Positions 39,018 through 48,085 of a DNA stretch of 64,000 nt are shown in pieces. The translations under genes were made by a program, and so were the position numbers. The first letter of the stretch is position 1; each line of letters begins with the position of its first letter. The notes beneath the pieces are model-generated. The model worked only from the letters and a program-made list of their open reading frames with translations. It was not told the DNA's origin and did no database searches. The stretch spans positions 2,289,501 through 2,353,500 of the forward strand of contig NZ_CP051461.1 of NCBI RefSeq assembly GCF_012584515.1, in the 5' to 3' direction. Source of the stretch: Polaromonas vacuolata. Its GTDB lineage: Bacteria; Pseudomonadota; Gammaproteobacteria; Burkholderiales; Burkholderiaceae_C.

Positions 39018-40070
39018 ATGTCCCTGATACCTTACGCCCTGACCCGTCCTTTTTTATTTAGTCTTGACCCCGAGACAGCCCACGAACTCACCATGACCGG
39101 CTTAGCGCGCAGTCAGGGCACGCCGCTGGCCTTGGCGTATTGCGCCAGCCGGGTCGATGATCCGGTTGAAATTGCAGGCCTAAAGTTTCCCAATCGTTTA
39201 GGGCTGGCCGCTGGACTGGACAAAAATGCGCGCTGTATTGACGGCTTAGCCGCTATGGGGTTTGGCTTTATCGAGGTCGGCACTGTCACTCCCCTAGCCC
39301 AGTCAGGCAACCCCAAACCCCGCATGTTTAGACTGCCTGAAGCAGGCGCCATGATTAATCGTTTGGGCTTTAATAATGAAGGCCTGCAAGCTTTTCTGGC
39401 GAATGTCCAAAAATCCAACGTACGCAAAGATATATTAAAAAATCCACTGATATTGGGTTTAAACATCGGCAAGAACGCCGCCACTGCAATTGAAAATGCG
39501 GCTGATGACTACCTGATTTGCCTTGACGGCGTCTACCCGCATGCTGACTACGTGACGGTGAATATCTCCAGCCCCAACACCAAAAATTTACGCGCCTTGC
39601 AAAGTGATGAAGCACTAGACGCTCTACTCGGAAAAATCGCTGAACGCCGCGAAATACTGACCACACAGCATGGCAAACGCGTGCCGATATTCGTAAAAAT
39701 TGCGCCCGATCTAGACCATGATCAGGTGCAAACCATAGCCGCAACGCTTAAACGCCATAGTATGGATGGTGTGGTCGCCACCAACACCACACTCAGCCGC
39801 GAGGCCGTACAAGGCATGGCGCACGCCCAAGAAACCGGTGGTTTAAGTGGTGCGCCTTTGCTCGAATCTAGCAATGAAGTCATTCGGCAGCTGCGCTCAG
39901 CACTGGGGAAAGCTTTTCCAATTATTGGCGTGGGCGGGGTGATGAGCGGCGCAGACGCACTTTCAAAAATTAAAGCCGGTGCAGATTTAGTGCAAATTTA
40001 TACCGGGCTAATTTACAAAGGACCAGGCCTGGTTTTTGAGGCAGCCAAGCGTATCAAAAAAGGAATTTGA
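39018..40070 (+). CDS. pyrD: Dihydroorotate dehydrogenase (class 2, quinone)
   Basis: Membrane-associated flavoenzyme of pyrimidine synthesis, about 350 residues. The N-terminal amphipathic segment typical of class 2 ([20 protein letters not shown]) is present, followed by [37 protein letters not shown] (catalytic Ser region) and [20 protein letters not shown]. The frame opens at a TTG 14 codons earlier; ATG at 39018 gives the family start MSLIPYAL. Confidence 0.96.
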   Translation: MSLIPYALTRPFLFSLDPETAHELTMTGLARSQGTPLALAYCASRVDDPVEIAGLKFPNRLGLAAGLDKNARCIDGLAAMGFGFIEVGTVTPLAQSGNPKPRMFRLPEAGAMINRLGFNNEGLQAFLANVQKSNVRKDILKNPLILGLNIGKNAATAIENAADDYLICLDGVYPHADYVTVNISSPNTKNLRALQSDEALDALLGKIAERREILTTQHGKRVPIFVKIAPDLDHDQVQTIAATLKRHSMDGVVATNTTLSREAVQGMAHAQETGGLSGAPLLESSNEVIRQLRSALGKAFPIIGVGGVMSGADALSKIKAGADLVQIYTGLIYKGPGLVFEAAKRIKKGI

Positions 40071-40170
40071 AATCTTCAGGCATTTGCCACCGCATTGGTT
40101 TTTACACTGTAGAAAAACCCTTAAGCGAAAAATTAGTCTTTTTGAACAGCAATATTGACTGGTTTTTGGA

Positions 40171-41004
40171 TTAAACGCAGGCTAAGTTAGCCGCGTTTTG
40201 AAACTTCACTTGCTCGCTGACTTCAAGCTGAACTTTTTGAATCAACTCTCCATCTTCTATCCAAAGCAACTGCCCGGCCTCTAGTTGCTGCCAGCACTCA
40301 TTGCGTGTCAAAGGCTGGGTAGCAATGATGCACAGCTTGTCGTTAGCTACATTGGTCAGGGCAAAATCCATGCTTAGTTCCGAGTCAACAAGTTGTGCGT
40401 TTGAAAAAGGCCATTGGCGCTGCAAATACCAAAGCCGTGTTGAGCAATGCGCAAACATGGTCTGTCCGTTAGACAGCAGAAAATTAAACACGCCATGGCA
40501 AGCGATTTTTTGGGTGACTTGGCACAAGGTTTCAAACGTCTGCTCAGGAGTGCACGGCTCACGTTGGCTGCTAGCGCGCAGGGTTTGCAGGATTTCGCAA
40601 AAAGCCCGTTCACTGTCAGTTGCGCCTACGGGAAGACAAACTCCATCAAGCGCTGGTGCATAGTTTTTTAAGTCTCCATTGTGCGCAAACAACCAATGTC
40701 GACCCCAAAGCTCACGCGTGAAAGGATGACAGTTTTCAAGTCTCTGTGAGCTGCCTTGAGTCGCCTTGCGTATGTGCGCAATCACGTTACGTGACTTGAT
40801 CGGGTAGTGTTTGAGAAGTTCGGCCACTGGAGAAGTCGATGCCGGCTGGGTATCCATAAAAAGCCGGCAGGCCTTGTCTTCAAAAAATCCGACGCCGAAG
40901 CCATCTCCATGGTGGTCAGTCAGGCCGCCTCGGGCAGCAAAACCAGTGAGAGAAAACCGCACATCGGCGGGAATGGCAGAATTCATACCAAGCAATTGAC
41001 ACAT
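40171..41004 (-). CDS. Class II glutamine amidotransferase (YafJ-like)
   Basis: 277 residues. The catalytic N-terminal nucleophile Cys2 (MCQLLGMN) and the class II glutaminase motifs HHGDGFGVGFF, VIAHIRKATQGS and FAHNGDL are present. No synthetase domain is attached, so the acceptor of the ammonia is unknown; YafJ-type proteins are often annotated as gamma-glutamyl hydrolase-like or amidotransferase. The end of an IS30 element lies 63 bp upstream of its start and may have replaced the native promoter. Confidence 0.85.
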   Translation of the reverse strand: MCQLLGMNSAIPADVRFSLTGFAARGGLTDHHGDGFGVGFFEDKACRLFMDTQPASTSPVAELLKHYPIKSRNVIAHIRKATQGSSQRLENCHPFTRELWGRHWLFAHNGDLKNYAPALDGVCLPVGATDSERAFCEILQTLRASSQREPCTPEQTFETLCQVTQKIACHGVFNFLLSNGQTMFAHCSTRLWYLQRQWPFSNAQLVDSELSMDFALTNVANDKLCIIATQPLTRNECWQQLEAGQLLWIEDGELIQKVQLEVSEQVKFQNAANLACV

Positions 41005-41067
41005 AAAGTGATTCTATGTTTTATTGCTAGTCGCTAATTCAATACGCTGCGGTCTTTACATGTCGCG

Positions 41068-42148
41068 GATTCAAGTCTGAAGTGCAACTTTGAAATTAAC
41101 CGTACGGGTGGGTGAGATGTGAGAGCATCCAAGCTTCCCGACTACCAAGTCAAAGTTGCCCAGAATGATTTACACACACCTCACCCGTGACGAACGTTAC
41201 CAGATTGCAATCCTCGTCAAAGCAAACTTCAATCAAAGTGAAATTGCAAAAATGATGGACCGTGATAAATCGAGCATCAGCCGTGAGTTGCGTCGTAACC
41301 GCGGTCTACGAGGCTATCGCCCTAAGCAGGCAAATGACAAAGCCCAAGAACGTAGACTTGCCTGCGCCAATAGTCCTAGAGTTGCTGACTCGACATGGGC
41401 TGTAGTGGAGGAAAAGTTGGCTGAGGCTTGGAGCCCCGAGCAAATCAGCGGCCACCTCGAAGCTAGCCACCAACCCGGTGTTAGCTATGAGAGCATTTAC
41501 CAGTACATCTACGCTGACAAACGCGCGGGCGGCACCTTGCATAAAACACTGCGTTGCCAGAAGACGCGAAAAAAACGCAGCAGTGGCCGTGAACGGCGCG
41601 GCACCATCTCTCGCCAGGTCTCAATAGAACTGCGACCCGACATCGTGCTTGAGCGTGCGCGCTTTGGCGACTGGGAGGCTGATCTGGTGATTGGTGCCGG
41701 GCAGAAGCAAGCACTAGTGACGATTAATGAGCGTGTCTCTCGCTATTCAATAATTTTCCACGTGCCATTCAAAACAGCGCAAGCCGTAGGGGACGCGTTA
41801 ATCACTTTACTCAAACCGTTCGCTCATTGCGTGCACACTCTCACGACTGATAACGGCAAGGAATTTTCTCAGCATGAACGAATAGCTTCTGCGCTGAGTG
41901 CAGATTTCTTTTTCGCCCATCCATACGCCTCGTGGGAGCGTGGGGCGAACGAGAATATGAACGGTTTGATTCGCCAGTTTTTCCCAAAGGGGATGCGCTT
42001 TAATTGCATCACCGACGATGACATTGCTTTAGCGATGCACAGGCTCAATCATCGTCCTAGAAAATGTTTAGGGTATCGAACGCCGCATCAGGTTTTTATG
42101 GAACAGTTAGAGTCCTATCAGCATACGGTTGCACTTCAAGCTTGAATC
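41068..42148 (+). mobile_element. IS30-family insertion sequence, copy 1 (1,081 bp)
   Basis: Bounded by imperfect 21-bp inverted repeats: GATTCAAG-TC-TGAAGTGCAAC at the left and the same with CT at positions 9–10 at the right (41068–41088 and 42128–42148). Flanks are CG on both sides, a possible 2-bp target duplication. Carries one transposase gene. It sits where dctM should continue, but no dctM sequence is found beyond it. Confidence 0.9.
41156..42145 (+). CDS. IS30-family transposase, copy 1
   Basis: 329 residues, full length and intact. The N-terminal helix-turn-helix (LTRDERYQIAIL, FNQSEIAKMMDRDKSSISRELRRN) is typical of IS30. The DDE catalytic triad sits in GDWEADLVIGAGQ, TLTTDNGKEFSQHE and YASWERGANENMNGL. 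The stop is 3 bp from the element end. It differs from copy 2 by three residues (Val/Ala near 22, Arg/His near 156 and Ser/Ala near 242). Confidence 0.95.
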   Translation: MPRMIYTHLTRDERYQIAILVKANFNQSEIAKMMDRDKSSISRELRRNRGLRGYRPKQANDKAQERRLACANSPRVADSTWAVVEEKLAEAWSPEQISGHLEASHQPGVSYESIYQYIYADKRAGGTLHKTLRCQKTRKKRSSGRERRGTISRQVSIELRPDIVLERARFGDWEADLVIGAGQKQALVTINERVSRYSIIFHVPFKTAQAVGDALITLLKPFAHCVHTLTTDNGKEFSQHERIASALSADFFFAHPYASWERGANENMNGLIRQFFPKGMRFNCITDDDIALAMHRLNHRPRKCLGYRTPHQVFMEQLESYQHTVALQA

Positions 42149-42263
42149 CGCCAACCATAAACAGTAGCGCCACAGCACCCAAACCAAAAGCTATCGGCAG
42201 ACCAGTTGCCAACACCAAAAGGGTGACTGCAAAGACCAAAATACCAATCCAGAGCGGGCTCAT
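42149..42263 (-). pseudogene. dctM: TRAP transporter large permease, N-terminal fragment
   Basis: The first ~38 codons of a DctM-type permease (MSPLWIGILVFAVTLLVLAT then GLPIAFGLGAVALLFMVGG) remain, starting at ATG 42263 overlapping the dctQ stop. The reading frame runs into IS30 copy 1. A normal DctM is about 430 residues; the remaining ~390 are absent on the far side of the element, so the gene is lost by deletion, not merely split. Confidence 0.9.
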
Positions 42264-42808
42264 AAGTTCACTCCCGGCGCCATTCCATACGGCTCTTCGT
42301 AGCGCGTACAAACTAGCCAAATCTCAGCTAAGTATTGCAAACACAATATAAAAAGGCCTACGGGAACGGCAAGGTAAGGAATCCATAACTTGGCGCGCCA
42401 AATAGTGGAAGTCGTTTGCCCCGTTACCCACGTGTCATGCCACCAAGGAATTGAGGCATACAGAAAAAAACCACAAAAACCTAAAGCAATAAAACTACCC
42501 AAAAGATAAAGTGACAGTCTGGCCCGACCGGCAACCATCATGGGGACAATGTCCACACCGACATGGCCTCGGGTCAGCAAGATAAAGGGTGAACCTAAAA
42601 AAGTAGCACCCAAAATACAAAAAGTAGTGAATTCAGTCTGCCAAATAGATGATTGCCCCAACACAGCCCGGGTAAAAACCATTTGACAAACTACAGCAAC
42701 CGCTAGCAGCAGCATGCACGCAGAGAGCACGCCGAAAAAGCGTGAAGTTCCATGAACAGCAGCCACCCAAGCTGGTAATGGCCGCAGATTAATAGTCTTA
42801 CTTAACAC
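42260..42808 (-). CDS. dctQ: TRAP transporter small permease
   Basis: 182 residues with four membrane segments, the DctQ fold. It includes WQTEFTTFCILGATFLGSPF and LLTRGHVGVDIVPMM, both typical. It forms the membrane complex with DctM and takes substrate from DctP. The frame is intact, but both partners are disrupted, so the protein is probably useless now. Its start overlaps the dctP stop by 11 nt, and its stop overlaps the dctM ATG by 4 nt. Confidence 0.9.
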   Translation of the reverse strand: MLSKTINLRPLPAWVAAVHGTSRFFGVLSACMLLLAVAVVCQMVFTRAVLGQSSIWQTEFTTFCILGATFLGSPFILLTRGHVGVDIVPMMVAGRARLSLYLLGSFIALGFCGFFLYASIPWWHDTWVTGQTTSTIWRAKLWIPYLAVPVGLFILCLQYLAEIWLVCTRYEEPYGMAPGVNL

Positions 42809-42970
42809 TGAGCGCCTTCTCGATCAACTCTTTGCCACCAGGAACTTTGTCTGCAAAAAGTTTGTAGGAAGTTTTTTGCGCAACAGCGCGCCAGGCATCT
42901 GCTTGCTCGTTGGTCAATGTAATGACCTCAACATTATTCTTTTTAAAAGTACTGACCATTTCGTCAGGCG
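42798..42970 (-). pseudogene. dctP: dctP 3' fragment
   Basis: The C-terminal ~57 codons of the interrupted TRAP solute-binding protein (DEMVSTFKKNNVEVITLTNE onward), separated from the N-terminal part by IS30 copy 2. Removing the element and one 2-bp duplication rejoins the frame as ...LDD-A-P-DEMV..., which supports insertion into a formerly intact gene. Part of an 85-codon open frame starting inside the element may be translated. Confidence 0.92.
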
Positions 42971-44051
42971 GATTCAAGCTTGAAGTGCAACCGTATGCTG
43001 ATAGGACTCTAACTGTTCCATAAAAACCTGATGCGGCGTTCGATACCCTAAACATTTTCTAGGACGATGATTGAGCCTGTGCATCGCTAAAGCAATGTCA
43101 TCGTCGGTGATGCAATTAAAGCGCATCCCCTTTGGGAAAAACTGGCGAATCAAACCGTTCATATTCTCGTTCGCCCCACGCTCCCACGAGGCGTATGGAT
43201 GGGCGAAAAAGAAATCTGCACTCAGCGCAGAAGCTATTCGTTCATGCTGGGCAAATTCCTTGCCGTTATCAGTCGTGAGAGTGTGCACGCAATGAGCGAA
43301 CGGTTTGAGTAAAGTGATTAACGCGTCCCCTACGGCTTGCGCTGTTTTGAATGGCACGTGGAAAATTATTGAATAGCGAGAGACACGCTCATTAATCGTC
43401 ACTAGTGCTTGCTTCTGCCCGGCACCAATCACCAGATCAGCCTCCCAGTCGCCAAAGCGCGCACGCTCAAGCACGATGTCGGGTCGCAGTTCTATTGAGA
43501 CCTGGTGAGAGATGGTGCCGCGCCGTTCACGGCCACTGCTGCGTTTTTTTCGCGTCTTCTGGCAACGCAGTGTTTTATGCAAGGTGCCGCCCGCGCGTTT
43601 GTCAGCGTAGATGTACTGGTAAATGCTCTCATAGCTAACACCGGGTTGGTGGCTAGCTTCGAGGTGGCCGCTGATTTGCTCGGGGCTCCAAGCCTCAGCC
43701 AACTTTTCCTCCACTACAGCCCATGTCGAGTCAGCAACTCTAGGACTATTGGCGCAGGCAAGTCTACGTTCTTGGGCTTTGTCATTTGCCTGCTTAGGGC
43801 GATAGCCTCGTAGACCGCGGTTACGACGCAACTCACGGCTGATGCTCGATTTATCACGGTCCATCATTTTTGCAATTTCACTTTGATTGAAGTTTGCTTT
43901 GGCGAGGATTGCAATCTGGTAACGTTCGTCACGGGTGAGGTGTGTGTAAATCATTCTGGGCAACTTTGACTTGGTAGTCGGGAAGCTTGGATGCTCTCAC
44001 ATCTCACCCACCCGTACGGTTAATTTCAAAGTTGCACTTCAGACTTGAATC
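42971..44051 (-). mobile_element. IS30-family insertion sequence, copy 2 (1,081 bp)
   Basis: Same length and ends as copy 1 but in the opposite orientation, 822 bp away. It splits dctP. With boundaries at GATTC...GAATC the flanks carry CG on each side; taking that as a 2-bp target duplication restores the dctP frame exactly, whereas ends one base further out do not. Confidence 0.95.
42974..43963 (-). CDS. IS30-family transposase, copy 2
   Basis: 329 residues, intact helix-turn-helix and DDE residues as in copy 1 (three amino-acid differences). The substitutions do not touch the catalytic acids, so both copies may be active. Their slight divergence argues that the two insertions are not the product of a very recent single duplication event, or that they derive from different copies in the genome. 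Confidence 0.95.
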   Translation of the reverse strand: MPRMIYTHLTRDERYQIAILAKANFNQSEIAKMMDRDKSSISRELRRNRGLRGYRPKQANDKAQERRLACANSPRVADSTWAVVEEKLAEAWSPEQISGHLEASHQPGVSYESIYQYIYADKRAGGTLHKTLRCQKTRKKRSSGRERRGTISHQVSIELRPDIVLERARFGDWEADLVIGAGQKQALVTINERVSRYSIIFHVPFKTAQAVGDALITLLKPFAHCVHTLTTDNGKEFAQHERIASALSADFFFAHPYASWERGANENMNGLIRQFFPKGMRFNCITDDDIALAMHRLNHRPRKCLGYRTPHQVFMEQLESYQHTVALQA

Positions 44052-44894
44052 CGCGTCATCTAACTTTTGGGATTCAGTATTGAAATAAATTTCAGCTTTT
44101 TTAGACGCTTTCATCAAGGCCGCCTTTTGCACATCGTTAAGTTTGTTCCAGCTGCGCATAGAAATAAGAACGGGCTCATACATAAACCACAGCGCGTTCT
44201 CGCCTGGCGCAGTGATGCACTTCATTTGTTCATACATTCGGAAAGACACAAAACTGCTGGTAGAGGTATCTGTACCTTGAGCTACGCCTTGTTGCATGGC
44301 GCTATAAACCTCGCTCGACGGAATCGCCACAATCGAAGCACCGGCGCCAGCCCACATTTGCGCAAAGGTTGCACCGGCCGAGCGCATCTTCATACCAACG
44401 ACATCTTCTGGTGCACGAATACATTTATCCTTACCGCCAAAAGCGCCAGCCAACCATGAATCGGCCAGAACTTTTGCACCACCTTTTTCAATAATGGCTT
44501 TGATGTCTTGCATGAAAGGCGAACTATTCATACGTTGGGCATGGGCGTGACTTTTTACCAAACCAGGCATCAAAGTAGCGCCAAATTGAGGGTGAAAGCC
44601 AGATGCATAGTCCAATGGCAGCGACGTCATATCGATTTGCCCGGTCTGCATCGCCTTCCACTGCTCCTGTGCTTTGACAAGGCTAGAGCCGGGGAAAACT
44701 TTAATCGTCAAATCAACTTTGGCTGCTGCCACGTCGCGGGCAATCATTTGCACCATTTCATCTCTTACGTCGCCCTTGCCACCGGGAAATTGATGTGAAG
44801 CCTTTAGCGTGATGCTGTCAGCCAATGCAGCGGTCAGCGGTAGAGCTGCAAAAAGTAGACCGGTCAGGGCCTTGGTGAGGATATTTTTTTTCAT
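44052..44894 (-). pseudogene. dctP: dctP 5' fragment (TRAP solute-binding protein)
   Basis: The first 281 codons of a periplasmic TRAP receptor: signal peptide ([19 protein letters not shown]), then SITLKASHQFPGGKGD and VVGMKMRSAGATFAQMWAG, the signature arginine region. Translation continues ~15 codons into the IS (stop at 44004). With the 57-codon piece at 42798 the gene would have been ~338 residues, a normal length. Preceded by an AGGAG ribosome binding site. Next to maleate isomerase, so a dicarboxylate or related acid was the likely substrate (inference). Confidence 0.93.
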
Positions 44895-44955
44895 ACTGAT
44901 GTCTCCTGTTTATTGTTTGAACTTAGATGTTAGACGAAGGCAGTCACTTAAAAAA

Positions 44956-45708
44956 TCAGTATTTGCCCGACAGCAAAGCGCCAAAACCCGGCGCATAAGT
45001 GCGTAGATTCAGTCGCTTGAGCATCATGTAAGTGGTGCAAACTGCTGACGACACCACCGGCAAACCAACCCGATCTTCGATTGCTTGAATCGATGACAAC
45101 GAGGGCATTTGCACGCAAGCAGAAGCGACTATGGCGTCCACGCCCTTGGTGTTTAAACGCTTGGTAATTTCAATCGGTGCGCTGGGGTTTTGGCGCCCGA
45201 CTTCGAGGTTGTCTGGAATTTCTAGCGAGATGCTGTCGACGACTTCAATACCCTCAGCAGCCAGATAGTCGATCACCAATTGCGTGAGCGGTTTCATATA
45301 CGGCGTGAGTATCGACACGCGTTTAGCGCCCAACACTTTAAGACCGTCAACCAAAGCACCAGCACTTGTGACTATGGGTGCGGGACCACCGGCTTGAATC
45401 GTGCGTTCATGCAAGCGTTTTTCAGAAACACGGTGGTAGCCATTACCCATGCTCATGATGGCGATCAGACAGGCATAGCCCAGCACATCAACTCTGGCAT
45501 CGGCCAACTCCAAAGCGCAGCGGTCTGAATCCTTATCCATTGCAGCTAACTCTTCTTTAGTCACTTTTTGCATACGCATGCGACTGGAATGAAATGTAAA
45601 CCGCTCAGACTCGACCGTCTCACGCATGCGAAGAATGGCGGGAATTTCAGTTTCCATGGTGGTGTTAGAGCTAGGCACGATTTGGCCGATGCGATAAGTG
45701 CGGTTCAT
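44956..45708 (-). CDS. maiA: Maleate cis-trans isomerase / Asp-Glu racemase family
   Basis: 250 residues of the aspartate/glutamate racemase superfamily, closest to maleate isomerase or arylmalonate decarboxylase. N-terminus YRIGQIVPSSNTTMETEIPA supplies the substrate-binding SSNTTME motif; catalytic cysteines are the Cys in LGYACLIAIM (near residue 79) and Cys in VASACVQMPS (near 197). Maleate isomerase converts maleate to fumarate in nicotinate or gentisate-type catabolism; no other such gene is here. First gene of the minus-strand TRAP operon, divergent from a LysR regulator. Confidence 0.78.
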   Translation of the reverse strand: MNRTYRIGQIVPSSNTTMETEIPAILRMRETVESERFTFHSSRMRMQKVTKEELAAMDKDSDRCALELADARVDVLGYACLIAIMSMGNGYHRVSEKRLHERTIQAGGPAPIVTSAGALVDGLKVLGAKRVSILTPYMKPLTQLVIDYLAAEGIEVVDSISLEIPDNLEVGRQNPSAPIEITKRLNTKGVDAIVASACVQMPSLSSIQAIEDRVGLPVVSSAVCTTYMMLKRLNLRTYAPGFGALLSGKY

Positions 45709-45837
45709 CTAGAAGATCTCCTTGGTGTGACCCATTGCGAATTTAAAGTCGCAAGGTTAAACAGGCAGACTAACGCTGAAGCATCATGATTTCCAATATA
45801 TTATTAGTGTCGATTAAGACTTTAAAAGTATCAAACC

Positions 45838-46710
45838 ATGGAATTGCGCCATCTTCGTTATTTTCTAGCGCTAGCAGAAGAACTAAGCTTTACCCGAGCA
45901 GCCGAGCGCCTACACGTGTCACAACCACCGCTTAGCCTACAAATACGCCAGTTAGAAGAAGAAATAGGCGCACAACTTTTTTCACGCACCAGCCGACGAG
46001 TTGAACTCACACGTGCAGGTCATGGTTTTTTAAAAGATGCACGCGCCATCTTGAAACGGGTAGACGCATCAGTCAGCCGCGCCGCCGCCATTGACAGTGG
46101 CCTGGCCGGCAGACTGGATATTGGATTGTCGGGTTCACATTTTTTTGGACCACTGCCAGAACTAATAGCGACTTACTCCCAACAGCATCCTGACGTATCC
46201 ATACTGCTGCATGAATTAGGTCCATTTGTGCAGCTCGAAGCATTGCGCGAGCGGCACTTGGATTTAAGCATTTCCCGCACGTTGGTCAATGACGTACAAC
46301 TTCGCAGCACGCATTTATGGGCTGACCCAATAGTCGCCGTACTACCGCCGAATCACCCGCTTAAGCACCGCAAAAGACTTGACCTTGCTGATCTACGCAG
46401 CGAAAACTTTGTTGCACTCAAGCTTGAGACATCTGCGTTTTCTCAGCATATTCGCGACTGCTGCATGCAAGCAGGCTTCACGCCAAAAGTCGTACAGCAA
46501 GTAGCAGAAATACCCGCCATCGTCAGCTTAGTCGCCGCCGGTATGGGGATGGCATTAATACCAAAGTCGATCAGCCATCTTTACGCCGAAAAAATATGCG
46601 TGGTGCCGTTAAAAACGGGACAAATGAATTCGGATGTTTACGCGATTCAGCGCAGCGAAGAGGGGGCGAATGTGACGGCGGCGTTTGTGCGGTTTATAGC
46701 TAAGAAATAG
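45838..46710 (+). CDS. LysR-type transcriptional regulator
   Basis: 290 residues. The N-terminal winged helix (MELRHLRYFLALAEELSFTR, AAERLHVSQPPLSLQIRQLE) is typical. The co-inducer domain follows. It is divergent from maiA-dctPQM, the usual arrangement for a LysR regulator of the adjacent operon, so it probably responded to the pathway acid. The 129-bp gap contains an AT-rich region near 45793–45808 (CCAATATATTATTAG) that could include the operator. Confidence 0.9.
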   Translation: MELRHLRYFLALAEELSFTRAAERLHVSQPPLSLQIRQLEEEIGAQLFSRTSRRVELTRAGHGFLKDARAILKRVDASVSRAAAIDSGLAGRLDIGLSGSHFFGPLPELIATYSQQHPDVSILLHELGPFVQLEALRERHLDLSISRTLVNDVQLRSTHLWADPIVAVLPPNHPLKHRKRLDLADLRSENFVALKLETSAFSQHIRDCCMQAGFTPKVVQQVAEIPAIVSLVAAGMGMALIPKSISHLYAEKICVVPLKTGQMNSDVYAIQRSEEGANVTAAFVRFIAKK

Positions 46711-47097
46711 ACAACTTGTCTGTATGTAAATTGAAATTACTAGGGAAATGGAGTGTCGAAATTTTGACTAAGTTAATAAGCAGGAACAGTCCAAGATCCC
46801 AAATACAGACAATAAAAATATCGTTCACTCTTTATTTTTTGAGTCCAGTAGCCACTTGAAGTAGACCTTGGCGTCTACGCTCTAAGTTAGCAAAATTACA
46901 AAAAAAATGCTAGGTAGAGCGAATGGTCTATCAGTTTATTACTTACGACAACAATTCGAAGTTCTTGGTATTTAACAACTTCGAGCAAGTTAGCCGATTA
47001 CTGAAAAATAAAGACGCCACTAGAAAACTTTAAATTAGCCAACCGCCACAGCTAACAATTTGGCTAGCAAATTTGCTAAAAAGTTAACCGACGCTTT
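46711..47097. other. AT-rich intergenic region, no gene seen
   Basis: 387 bp between lysR and arsS, markedly AT-rich. It has no open frame with coding character. Two small inverted repeats occur near its right end: a TTAGCCAA/TTGGCTA pair (47035–47066) and the 14-bp perfect palindrome TAGCAAATTTGCTA (47065–47078). These might mark the end of the arsS transcript, though no U-tract follows. Confidence 0.5.
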
Positions 47098-48066
47098 TTA
47101 CTCCAGCGCCCCACCACAACTACTACCCTGCCCCGCCGTGCAACCGTAGCAATGTCCGGCCACGCGAATCGATTGGTCTTGCAAATCGGTGTGCAGCAAA
47201 TCACGCAAATGCCTACGCACACCTAACGTGCCTAAGTTGCCTAGCTGCAAACCCAATTGCTGGTTGAAGTCGCAGTCTGATAGCCAGCCTTGCCAGTCCA
47301 CACTTACCGTGCTGCGGCACATCACGCCGGCTAGATTTTCTGCTTTGTAGCTGCTTTTAAGCAAATCCATATAGGTCTGAAAAGTGCCCTTGGACACCAT
47401 GGTCGAGCCAAAGCGGTGAATCGGCATATTTGTCACCACGAACAAATCGTTGAACACGATTTCAAAGTGAGTCAGCAGTTCGCGTTTGTAGTCGGCTTGC
47501 AGTTGCTGCTGGTTTGGCGGCAGTGATGCGCCTTGCGGGTTAAAGACTAGATTCAAAATCAAGCCTGTGCCGGGTTTGCCGTAACCCAGTGCATTGAGTT
47601 GCTGCAAAGCTGCAATGCTTTTATCGAACACACCGTCGCCGCGTTGCTTCTCGACATTGACGGCCGAATAACATGGCATGGAGGCTACGACTTCGACTTG
47701 GTTATCTGCCAAAAACTGGGCCAGCCCCTCTTGTCCGGGTTCAAACAAAATCGTCAGGTTGCAACGGTCTATCACGCGCACGCCTAGCTTTCTTGCGGCC
47801 AGTACCAGTGGTCTAAAACCATTATTTAATTCTGGCGCACCACCCGTTAAATCCAATGTCGCTGTGCCGCGAGCAGCCAGCACTTCTGGCACCAGTGCCA
47901 ACATGGCCTCGTCCATCATCTCAGTACGATTCGGGCCGGCGTTAACGTGGCAGTGCACGCAGGTTTGATTGCATTTGTAACCCAGATTTACCTGCAAGGT
48001 ATCTAACTTATCTCGGCGAATCGCAGGAAAACTGATTTTCTTAAGCAAGGGCAACATGTCGTGCAT
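47098..48066 (-). CDS. arsS: Arsenosugar-type radical SAM protein ArsS
   Basis: 322 residues. The radical SAM cluster is C32-x3-C36-x2-C39 (YKCNQTCVHCHVNAG), followed by DLTGGAPELNNGFRPLV. The C-terminal domain (DUF3641) ends in a cysteine-rich tail C306, C309 and C317 (CYGCTAGQGSSCGG), the ArsS signature. Members are proposed to attach a 5'-deoxyadenosyl group to dimethylarsinous acid, giving the arsenosugar precursor. Some relatives carry selenocysteine in this tail; here all are cysteine codons and the stop is TAA. It starts 19 bp after the phosphorylase gene, which could process the adenosyl product. Confidence 0.85.
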   Translation of the reverse strand: MHDMLPLLKKISFPAIRRDKLDTLQVNLGYKCNQTCVHCHVNAGPNRTEMMDEAMLALVPEVLAARGTATLDLTGGAPELNNGFRPLVLAARKLGVRVIDRCNLTILFEPGQEGLAQFLADNQVEVVASMPCYSAVNVEKQRGDGVFDKSIAALQQLNALGYGKPGTGLILNLVFNPQGASLPPNQQQLQADYKRELLTHFEIVFNDLFVVTNMPIHRFGSTMVSKGTFQTYMDLLKSSYKAENLAGVMCRSTVSVDWQGWLSDCDFNQQLGLQLGNLGTLGVRRHLRDLLHTDLQDQSIRVAGHCYGCTAGQGSSCGGALE

Positions 48067-48085
48067 AGGGTTCCAGTTTTTGAAG

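Noticed and set aside
40171..41004. EgtC-type amidotransferase linked to senA
   Set aside because: It belongs by motif to the YafJ-like class, is 13 kb away and is not adjacent to egtB/egtD genes.
41068..44051. Composite transposon carrying dctQ as cargo
   Set aside because: The segment between the elements is native TRAP sequence continuous with flanking dctP and dctM, so it is not foreign cargo.
47098..47160. Possible selenocysteine in the C-terminal tail of ArsS
   Set aside because: The tail positions are cysteine codons and the stop is TAA; no in-frame UGA is found, so no selenocysteine is needed.
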